64,000 bases of DNA, from contig CAVZII010000005.1 of assembly GCA_963775275.1 (NCBI GenBank), positions 1,364,001 to 1,428,000 of the forward strand, in the 5' to 3' direction. The stretch is from JANWHQ01 sp963775275 (lineage in GTDB: Bacteria > Pseudomonadota > Alphaproteobacteria > Caulobacterales > Caulobacteraceae). The notes under the pieces are model-generated. The model had not been told where the DNA came from, did not search any database, and saw only the letters and a program-made list of their open reading frames with translations. Numbering within the stretch: the stretch's first letter is position 1; the number at the start of each line of letters is the position of its first letter. Shown piece after piece: positions 28,463 through 34,853 of the stretch. The position numbers were made by a program, and so were the translations under genes.

Positions 28463-29362
28463 TCAGGCCGCCACGGTCTCCTTGGCCCTGGACGCCGGAA
28501 CCGTCTGGGGCGCCAGGACGAAGTCGTAGTCGATGGTCCAGAAGTCGGTGTCGACGGTCTCGCCCGTGGGTGCGGTCCCCGGCGGGTGCTGCTTGAAGTC
28601 GGTGATCAGCTCCTGCTTGACGCCGAAGACCACGTCGCTCTCGAGGTACTCGCCGCCCCGCTTGAACAGGTGCGTGATGATCGTCTCGTAGCCGGGCGCG
28701 GACAGGATGAAGTGGACGTGGGCCGGCCGGAAGTGGCTGATGTCGGTCATCCGGATCAGGTCGCCGACCGGGCCGTCCATGGGGATGGTGTAGCCCTTGG
28801 GGGCGATGGTCCTGACCAGGTACCGGCCGTCGGCGCCGGAGTGGTAGATGCCGCGCAGATAGGGCCCGGACTTCTCCTCGAGCTGCACCTCATAGACCCC
28901 CTCCTCGTCGGCCTGCCACATGTCGAGCTTGGCGCCGGCGATGGGATTGCCCTTCAGGTCGCGGACCTGGCCGGAGATGAAGCAGGGCAGGCCCTCGACG
29001 CCTTCGGCCATGTCGCCGCCCGCGGCCATCTCGGGGGAATCATCCACATAGAACGGCCCCAGCACGGTGTGCGGCGTCGCGGCCTCGGGCAGGTGGTCGT
29101 TGAGCATCACCGTCAGCATGGAGAGGCCGAACACGTCCGACAGCAGGATGTTCTCGCCCCGCGCATCGGTGGTCCACTGGCCGACCTTGGCGAGGAAGTT
29201 CAGGCCGTTGATCCACTCCTCGTGGGTGAGCTTGTTCTCCTTGGCGAAGGCGTGGACGTGCCGCACCAGGCTGGTCAGGAGCTGGCGGAGCCGGGGGTCG
29301 TGTGTCGTCGACCAGCGCGCGACGGCCTGGTCGGTGATGGACTCGATGGTCGAGTAGGGCAT
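28463..29362 (-). CDS. Intradiol ring-cleavage dioxygenase (hydroxyquinol 1,2-dioxygenase-like)
   Basis: 299 residues. Fe(III) enzyme opening catechol-type rings between the two hydroxyls; the hydroxyquinol branch yields maleylacetate. N-terminal helical cap domain (residues about 20-95, LRQLLTSLVRHVHAFAKENKLTHEEW) and the beta-sandwich with VLGPFYVDDSP. Iron ligands expected at Tyr in EEGVYEVQ, Tyr in ADGRYLVRT and the two His of RPAHVHF. Hydroxyquinol rather than catechol specificity is suggested by HEEWINGLNFLAKVGQ and by the hydroquinone dioxygenase nearby. Transcribed from upstream of the CoA-transferase gene's end (19-bp gap). Confidence 0.88.
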   Translation of the reverse strand: MPYSTIESITDQAVARWSTTHDPRLRQLLTSLVRHVHAFAKENKLTHEEWINGLNFLAKVGQWTTDARGENILLSDVFGLSMLTVMLNDHLPEAATPHTVLGPFYVDDSPEMAAGGDMAEGVEGLPCFISGQVRDLKGNPIAGAKLDMWQADEEGVYEVQLEEKSGPYLRGIYHSGADGRYLVRTIAPKGYTIPMDGPVGDLIRMTDISHFRPAHVHFILSAPGYETIITHLFKRGGEYLESDVVFGVKQELITDFKQHPPGTAPTGETVDTDFWTIDYDFVLAPQTVPASRAKETVAA

Positions 29363-29381
29363 CGTTTCCTCCTGTCGCCCG

Positions 29382-30566
29382 TCAGGCGGGCTCGGCGACG
29401 GGCGCCGCTTGCCGTTCCGGCCACGCGCCCGCGTCCTTGGCGAGCGCGCGTCGGATCTCCTCGGAATGCTGGCCCACCAGCGGCGCGGCGCGGCTGTCCG
29501 TGGCGCGCTCGCCGTCGAAGGTGAAGGGCGAGCGGACCGCCTCCCTGGCGCCCTCGATCCGGTCGGACACCGGCACGATCATGCCGAGATGCCGCGCCTG
29601 GGGGTCGTTGGCCGCCTCCTCGATGTTGTTCAAGGGCGCGAAGGGCAGGTCGAAGCTGTCGAAGCGGGCCAGCCACTCCGGCCGGTTCCGCGTTCCCGTG
29701 ATCTTGTTCAGCTCGACCAGCAGGGCCTCGTAGTTGTCGATCCTCTTTTGCCGGACATCGAAGCGCGGGTCCGCGGCGAGCGCCTGGGCGCCCAGGGCTT
29801 CGACCAGCGCCTCCCAGAACTTGTCCATCGAGGAGAGGTGCACGCCCAGGTGCCGGCCGTCCTTGCAGGTCAGGATGAAGGCCTGGGCGAGCTTGGGCCG
29901 GTCCAGCGCCGTGGGGATGTCGCCGAGCGCGAAGTAGCCGGTGAAGGGCTCCACCGCGAAGTGCATCATCGCCTCCAGCATGGAGATCTCGATGAGCTTG
30001 CCCTTGCCGGTGCGGCCGCGCTCGACGAGGCCGGCCATGATCCCCATGGCGGCGTAGATGCCGGTCATGGCGTCGGCCATGGCGGGGCCCAGCAGGCGCG
30101 GATTGTGCGGGTCGGTGGCCACGCCCAGGAATCCGGAGAGCGCCTGGGTGACCGAGTCGTAGCTCGGCCGGTGGGCGTAGGGCCCATCCTGGCCGAAGCC
30201 CGAGATCGAAGCGTAGACCAGCTTGGGATTGATCGCCGACAGGGTGGCGTAGTCGGCCCCCATCCGGCCCGCCGCGCCGGGGCGGAAGTTCTGGATGTAG
30301 ACGTCGGCCTGGCCGACGAGGTCCTTGAACACCTCCGCGTCGGCCGGCTCCTTGAGGTTCAGGCAGACCGAGCGCTTGCCGCGGTTGTACGCCTGAAAGT
30401 GCGCGCTATAGAGGCCGCCGCGGAAGTTCCGATAGGGATCGCCGGTCCCGGGACTCTCGACCTTGATCACGTCGGCGCCCAGATCCGCCAGCGTCATGGC
30501 GCAGCAGGGGCCGGTGATGAAGGTGCCCTGTTCCAGGACGCGGATGCCGTTGAGGGGCTGGTGCAT
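29382..30566 (-). CDS. CaiB/BaiF family CoA transferase
   Basis: 394 residues, class III CoA transferase moving CoA between acids by a covalent Asp-CoA mechanism. Opening NGIRVLEQGTFITGPCCAMTLADLGADVIKVE and GDPYRNFRGG are diagnostic. The expected catalytic Asp is in the LGPAMADAMTG segment (about residue 168). ATG 30566 was taken instead of a TTG six codons upstream. It lies 14 bp downstream of the citryl-CoA lyase-like gene; the two are often paired and may form and cleave a citryl- or citramalyl-type CoA ester. That partnership is inferred. Confidence 0.9.
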   Translation of the reverse strand: MHQPLNGIRVLEQGTFITGPCCAMTLADLGADVIKVESPGTGDPYRNFRGGLYSAHFQAYNRGKRSVCLNLKEPADAEVFKDLVGQADVYIQNFRPGAAGRMGADYATLSAINPKLVYASISGFGQDGPYAHRPSYDSVTQALSGFLGVATDPHNPRLLGPAMADAMTGIYAAMGIMAGLVERGRTGKGKLIEISMLEAMMHFAVEPFTGYFALGDIPTALDRPKLAQAFILTCKDGRHLGVHLSSMDKFWEALVEALGAQALAADPRFDVRQKRIDNYEALLVELNKITGTRNRPEWLARFDSFDLPFAPLNNIEEAANDPQARHLGMIVPVSDRIEGAREAVRSPFTFDGERATDSRAAPLVGQHSEEIRRALAKDAGAWPERQAAPVAEPA

Positions 30567-30580
30567 GGGTCTATTCCGAC

Positions 30581-31381
30581 TCAATTCTCGGCCTGAGTGA
30601 AGCCCTCGGGCGCGGGGCCGTCATAGTGGATCGCCGACGCCCCGGCGTTGGCCATGAGGAAGCCGATGGGCCGGCCCTGCTCTTCCAGCAGGTGCCCCAC
30701 CAGGCTCGCCGTGCGGGCCAGGATCGGCACGCCCTTCAGCGCGAGCAGCGGGAATCCGGCGTCCAGCAGCACCGCCGGGATGGCGCCCGAGACGTTCATC
30801 TTCAGCGGCCGGCCGGTGAGCTCGGGCAGGATGCGGTCGACCAGCAGCGCGATCTCGGCGTAGACGCCCGCCGTGCCGGTCTCGCGCCCGACCTCCAGCA
30901 GACGGCGCGCGCGCGGGTCATAGTCCTTGTGCAGCGGGTGGCCATACCCGGGTATGGCCCGCTTGACCGCCCGGTAGCGCCCGATCACCTCGCGGGTCGC
31001 GGCCTCCAGCTCGCCGCCCTCGGCCTTCACCTCCTCGAAGAAACGCCCGGCGTTCTCCGACGCGCCGAGGATCACCGAGCCGCAGCCGAGGATCCCGGCG
31101 GCCACCGCGCCCTGCAGAGCCTCCGGCGCCGCCGCGAGCGTCATCCGGCTCGCCACCACCGACGGGACCAGGCCATGCTCGGCGATCGCCACCAGGGTCG
31201 AGTCCAGCACCCGCCGCTGCGCCTCGGTGGGCAGGCTCCCGGCCACCAGCAGCCAGACGTGGTCGGTGAAGGAGATCTTCCCGATCAGATCGCCCACCAG
31301 GTCGTGGCCCCGGATCAGGATCATCTCGGAGTTGGAGCCGGAGATGGCGGTGGCGGAGTGCTCTTCGCGGCCGATCTTCAT
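30581..31381 (-). CDS. Citryl-CoA lyase / short citrate-synthase-fold protein
   Basis: 266 residues from ATG 31381 (MKIGREEH), with GAGGAGG upstream. Only the core of the citrate synthase fold is present: full synthases are about 430 residues. Conserved marks are GSVILGASENAGRFF, PGYGHPLHKDYDPRA (catalytic His region) and a C-terminal GFLMANAGASAIHYDG. Stand-alone proteins of this size are called citryl-CoA lyase and cleave (3S)-citryl-CoA to acetyl-CoA and oxaloacetate. Cotranscribed with the CaiB/BaiF transferase. Divergent from the hydroquinone dioxygenase genes across a 270-bp gap. Confidence 0.72.
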   Translation of the reverse strand: MKIGREEHSATAISGSNSEMILIRGHDLVGDLIGKISFTDHVWLLVAGSLPTEAQRRVLDSTLVAIAEHGLVPSVVASRMTLAAAPEALQGAVAAGILGCGSVILGASENAGRFFEEVKAEGGELEAATREVIGRYRAVKRAIPGYGHPLHKDYDPRARRLLEVGRETGTAGVYAEIALLVDRILPELTGRPLKMNVSGAIPAVLLDAGFPLLALKGVPILARTASLVGHLLEEQGRPIGFLMANAGASAIHYDGPAPEGFTQAEN

Positions 31382-31536
31382 GTCTGGGGCGCCTCCTCTA
31401 GTGCGCGCGCACACCCTTATTCGCCATTGCGCCGAAGGTGAACCTCGGGCGATCGCGCCGTCGCCGCGGGCGCCTGCGCCCCGCAGGGCGGACCTTCGCC
31501 GGACGACCTTACGGGGCCGGTCCGGGCGGCCCGATC

Positions 31537-31550
31537 CTAACAGATGTTAG
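31537..31550. promoter_or_regulatory. Palindrome upstream of hapC (possible operator)
   Basis: CTAACA-GA-TGTTAG, a perfect 6-2-6 inverted repeat 102 nt before the hapC start. It is in the otherwise featureless 270-bp divergent region 31382-31651, so it could serve either operon. No regulator gene is adjacent. Confidence 0.4.
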
Positions 31551-31651
31551 ACTTGACTCGGAAGCCGCGCGGCCTAAGCGTTCCTGTTACCGGCCGCACT
31601 ATCGCAACGAGTTCGCGGTTCACCGCGACAGGGCCGGCCGCGGAGGTGAGA

Positions 31652-32143
31652 ATGGCCTATCAGACTGCGTTCGGCTCGCTGGCGTCCTATGAAAAGGGAA
31701 CCATCGAGGTCAACGACGACCTCAAGCACTACGCCTTCTCGAACGTCTTCGAGGTCGCGAACAAGTCCAGGCCATTCGAACGCGTCGCGGTCGCCAAGAA
31801 CATCGAGTACGTCGCCGAGGTGGTGAAGGTCGACGGCGCGGGGCCCTGGTACGTGGCGCCGCACGACGAGTTCGCCATCGTCATGGATGGCGAGGTCGAG
31901 TTCACCTTCGTCAAGCTGGATCCGGCCCAGGCGCCTGCGGGCGGCCAGGGCGCGCGCAAGCTCGGCGGCCAGCCCAACGGCCAGCGGATGGGCAAGGTCC
32001 GCGCCCGCCGCGGCCATCAGGTGCTGCTGCCGGCGGGCGCCGCCTACCAGCTTTCGTCCAAGTCCCCGTCGGTGGCGATCATCCAGACCGTGCTCGGCCC
32101 CGAGACGGTCGAGCGCTGGTCGGACATCTGCACCCTCGCCTGA
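31652..32143 (+). CDS. hapC: Hydroquinone 1,2-dioxygenase small subunit
   Basis: 163 residues (about 18 kDa), matching the small subunit of two-component hydroquinone dioxygenases (HapC/PnpC). Cupin-like beta-rich protein with WYVAPHDEFAIVMDGEVEFTF and a C-terminal TVLGPETVERWSDICTLA. CGGAGGTGAG precedes ATG 31652. Stop is 29 bp before hapD. In characterised systems this subunit stabilises the catalytic large subunit; it carries no iron ligands of its own as far as is known. Confidence 0.85.
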   Translation: MAYQTAFGSLASYEKGTIEVNDDLKHYAFSNVFEVANKSRPFERVAVAKNIEYVAEVVKVDGAGPWYVAPHDEFAIVMDGEVEFTFVKLDPAQAPAGGQGARKLGGQPNGQRMGKVRARRGHQVLLPAGAAYQLSSKSPSVAIIQTVLGPETVERWSDICTLA

Positions 32144-32172
32144 CAACACCCGCCGTTCGAGGAGCCGTGACC

Positions 32173-33153
32173 ATGGCCAAGTCCCCCGAGATCGTCGCCT
32201 CCCAGCCGAACAAGCACGGCTACCGCGACTTCACCTTCGACGCGTGGAAGTTCAGCCGCGACGAGTACTTCGTCCACATCGAATGGCCCAAGGGCAAGCA
32301 CACCATGGAGGTGGACCGGTTCCTGCGCGCGATGGTCCGCGACATCGGCTGGGGCTTCTTCTACGGCTGGATCTTCTTCGACGACGTGTTCGGCACCACC
32401 AACCACTACGGCACCGTCGACATCTTCGCCGGCGCCTACGACAAGGGCTACAAGGCCGCCGGCATCGACTTCCTCGAGACCTACACCGCCGACAGCGTCT
32501 CCAAGGCCTTCGAGACCATCTCCACCGACTGGATCAGCGAGGGCTACGACCCGCTCAGCGCGCCGCTGGAGACCGGCAATCCCATGGGCGCCAAGGGCAA
32601 GCCCATGACCGGGCCGCTGCTGCGCAACTTCAATCCGGCCGCGCGCATGCTGGGCCTTCCCGGCGATCAGCCGGTCCGGTCCGACGCGACCGGGACGCCG
32701 ATCAACCGCGCCTTCGCCGACGTCGAGATGGACCAGCCCGACGTCGAGCCCGAGCCGGGGTTCGAGGGACAGCTGCACGCCATCAACCTGTTCGACCATA
32801 TCTCCCGCTCGGACGTGACCTGGAATCCCTCGGTGACCGCCGTCACCAAGGCCTCGATCTGCTGCGTGACGTCCGAGGAGCACATGCTGCCGGTGATCCA
32901 CGGCAACGACCGCAACGAATGGTTCTTCCAGCTGTCCGACGAGATCCACTGGCGGATCCAGGACAAGAACACCGGCAATCCGCGCGGCATGATCGTGATG
33001 AAGCCGGGCGACGTGTGCGCCATGCCCGCCGACATCCGCCACCAGGGCTTCTCGCCCAAGCGCTCGATGCTGATGGTGATGGAAAACGGCTCGCCCGAGC
33101 TGCCCGAGCTCTACGCCACCGGCAAGCTCGCGCCCTATCCCATCGAGTTCTGA
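32173..33153 (+). CDS. hapD: Hydroquinone 1,2-dioxygenase large (catalytic) subunit
   Basis: 326 residues (about 37 kDa); cleaves hydroquinone to 4-hydroxymuconic semialdehyde with Fe(II). The iron site of PnpD-type enzymes is His-x-Asn-x3-Glu plus a distal His 47 residues on; here VIHGNDRNEWF gives His243, Asn245 and Glu249, and IRHQGF gives His290, the same 47-residue spacing. ATG 32173 is preferred over GTG 32167 because AGGAG lies 8 nt before it. Ends in a strong hairpin terminator. Enzymes for the next step (semialdehyde dehydrogenase, maleylacetate reductase) are not seen in this window. Confidence 0.87.
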   Translation: MAKSPEIVASQPNKHGYRDFTFDAWKFSRDEYFVHIEWPKGKHTMEVDRFLRAMVRDIGWGFFYGWIFFDDVFGTTNHYGTVDIFAGAYDKGYKAAGIDFLETYTADSVSKAFETISTDWISEGYDPLSAPLETGNPMGAKGKPMTGPLLRNFNPAARMLGLPGDQPVRSDATGTPINRAFADVEMDQPDVEPEPGFEGQLHAINLFDHISRSDVTWNPSVTAVTKASICCVTSEEHMLPVIHGNDRNEWFFQLSDEIHWRIQDKNTGNPRGMIVMKPGDVCAMPADIRHQGFSPKRSMLMVMENGSPELPELYATGKLAPYPIEF

Positions 33154-33176
33154 CCTCGCCGACCGCCGGTCGGGCC

Positions 33177-33210
33177 AAAAGGCGCGGGAGCCCCTCCTGC
33201 GCCTTTTCCT
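33177..33210 (+). terminator. Rho-independent terminator after hapD
   Basis: Stem AAAAGGCGCGGGAG pairs with CTCCTGCGCCTTTT around a CCC loop (one G-T pair), 23 nt past the hapD stop and ending in TTTTCC. The flanking A/T tracts also fit a terminator for a minus-strand transcript. Confidence 0.85.
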
Positions 33211-33239
33211 TTCACCTCGCCGTCGACCTGTAAGGGGAT

Positions 33240-33279
33240 TACCGCAGAGGGCGCAGAGAAGGCGCAGAGAGCGCAGAGG
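33240..33279. repeat. Left terminal inverted repeat of GxxExxY cassette 2
   Basis: ACCGCAGAGG then GCGCAGAGAAGGCGCAGAG and AGCGCAGAGG. Over 38 bp it is complementary to 33660-33698 with one mismatch. Confidence 0.85.
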
Positions 33280-33659
33280 CTCAGAGCCCAGTTGGCGAAC
33301 CTGTGGATTCCGCTGCGCATCACCGGGACATTGAAGTTCAAGAGATAGCCGAGCCTGTAGCCGCCAAGCCGGAGGTAGCTGAGTACCTGAGCGCGATGGA
33401 CGGCGGAAAGCGCCTCGACCGCCTTCACTTCCGACCACCACCAGCTTCGAGACCAGCAAATCGAGGCGATAGGCGGTCTCGATCATGACGCCGTCATACA
33501 CCAGCGGCAGCGTGAGCTGCCGCTGGTAGTCCAGCCCAGCCTTTCCGAGCTCGTGCGCCAAGCAGGCCTCGTAGGTGCTTTCCAACAGGCCGGGCCCCAG
33601 CGCCTTGTGGACCGCCAGGGCGCAACCGATGATCCTCTCGCCGACGGCGTTCTCGTCCA

Positions 33660-33699
33660 CCTCTGCGCTCTCTGCGCCTTCTCTGCGTCCTCTGCGGTT
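33660..33699. repeat. Right terminal inverted repeat of GxxExxY cassette 2
   Basis: CCTCTGCGCTCTCTGCGCC then TTCTCTGCGTCCTCTGCGGTT, near-exact complement of 33240-33279. The similarity continues outward for about ten bases (CGACCTG(T/C)AAG on both sides). Confidence 0.85.
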
Positions 33700-33730
33700 C
33701 TACTTGCAGGTCGGCATCGACGCCTGAAGG

Positions 33731-34759
33731 CTAGCCGCCCAGCTCCGCCCGGACGATGGCGGCGCCGTCGACCATGGCTTTCATCTTGCCGTCGGCGGTT
33801 TCGCGGGGGAGGTACTTCAGGCCGCAGTCCGGGGCGACGATGATCTTGGCCGCGTCCACGTGCGGCAGGGCGCGGCGGATGCGTTCGGCCACGGTCTCGG
33901 CGCTCTCCACATTGGGATCGGAGAGGTCCAGCACCCCCAGGATGATGCTCTTGCCGCGCAGGGGTTCCAGGATCGCGGTGTCGAGGTGCGACTGGGCCGT
34001 CTCGATCGAGATCTGGCAGACGTGGCTGTGGGCGAACTCGGGCAGGAAGTTGTAGCCCGCAGGCCGCTCGTGGATGATGGCGGCGTAGCCGAAGCAGATG
34101 TGGACCGCCGTCTCGCCCTCGATCCCGTCGAGCGCGGCGTCGAGCGCCTCCAGGCCATAGTCGCGCGCCTTCTGGGGCCGGGCCTGCATATAGGGCTCGT
34201 CGATCTGGACCACGTCCGCGCCGGCGGCGAAGAGGTCGCGGATCTCCTCGTTGACGGCGGCCGCATAGTCCAGCGCGAGGCTCTTGTCGTCGGGATAGAA
34301 GGCGTTCTGGGCCTGCTGCTGCATGGTGAAGGGGCCGGGGACGGTGATCTTCACCGGCCGGTCGGTGTTCGCCTTGAGGAACTTCAGGGCCTCGACCTCC
34401 ACCGGGCGCTTGCGGCGGATCTTGCCGGTGACGCGGGGGGCGGCGACGGGGTGGCCGGAGCGGTCGAGCGCCTCGCCGGGATTGGCCAGGTCGATCCCCT
34501 CCAGCGCGTTGGCGAAGCGGTTGGAATAGCTTTCGCGGCGGATCTCGCCGTCGGTGATGATGTCCAGGCCCACCCGCTCCTGGGCGCGGATGGCGATGAG
34601 GGTGGCGTCGTCCTGGGCCTGTTCGAGGTACTCCGGCGCCACGCGCCACAGGCTCGGCGTCGGCGTCCGCGGCGGGAAGCGGCCGGCCAGGGTCTTCCGG
34701 TCGATCAGCCAGTCGGGCTGGGGATAAGAGCCCACCAGCGAAGTCGGAAGAAGTCTCAT
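33731..34759 (-). CDS. MetE C-terminal-domain-like protein (methyl/thiol transferase)
   Basis: 342 residues, the cobalamin-independent methionine synthase catalytic domain alone (full MetE is about 750). Opening LLPTSLVGSYPQPDWLID, VGLDIITDGEIRRESY, VQIDEPYM, the zinc ligand pair His-x-Cys in VHICFGYA, and the late Cys of APDCGLK are all present, so the metal site looks intact. Single-domain relatives include methyltransferases and epoxyalkane:CoM transferase. In an aromatic-catabolism setting an O-demethylation or thiol-transfer role is possible but not shown. Divergent from the secreted DUF8021-like gene. Confidence 0.85.
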   Translation of the reverse strand: MRLLPTSLVGSYPQPDWLIDRKTLAGRFPPRTPTPSLWRVAPEYLEQAQDDATLIAIRAQERVGLDIITDGEIRRESYSNRFANALEGIDLANPGEALDRSGHPVAAPRVTGKIRRKRPVEVEALKFLKANTDRPVKITVPGPFTMQQQAQNAFYPDDKSLALDYAAAVNEEIRDLFAAGADVVQIDEPYMQARPQKARDYGLEALDAALDGIEGETAVHICFGYAAIIHERPAGYNFLPEFAHSHVCQISIETAQSHLDTAILEPLRGKSIILGVLDLSDPNVESAETVAERIRRALPHVDAAKIIVAPDCGLKYLPRETADGKMKAMVDGAAIVRAELGG

Positions 34760-34784
34760 TCGGCTTGCCCTCCCCGGGATCGAT

Positions 34785-34800
34785 CGTCACAAATTTGACG
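34785..34800. promoter_or_regulatory. Short palindrome in divergent promoter region
   Basis: CGTCA-CAAATT-TGACG, 5-bp arms in an AT-richer stretch of the 94-bp gap between the MetE-like gene and the secreted-protein gene. Possible operator; weak evidence. Confidence 0.25.
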
Positions 34801-34853
34801 GTTGGTTGTGTGGAATGCTGCTTAGCCCGGCGCGGGCGGCTTGGGGAAGAGCC

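Larger units (their letters stand above)
33135..33660 (-). pseudogene. GxxExxY family protein gene, frameshifted at the E-x-K motif
   Basis: Second GxxExxY gene, GTG start 33660. GCALAVHKALGPGLLESTYE carries the signature (GLLESTY); DYQRQLTLPLVYDG follows. At LVVV one extra base near 33431-33432 shifts the expected EVKAVEAL to another frame, where KAVEALSAVHRAQVLSYLRLGGYRLGYLL continues. Removing it gives 174 codons. The C-terminal tail (LCALCAFSAP) is coded by the terminal repeat itself, and the frame then runs past the repeat into the hapD terminator, overlapping hapD's last codons antisense. Break may be real or a sequence error. Confidence 0.8.
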
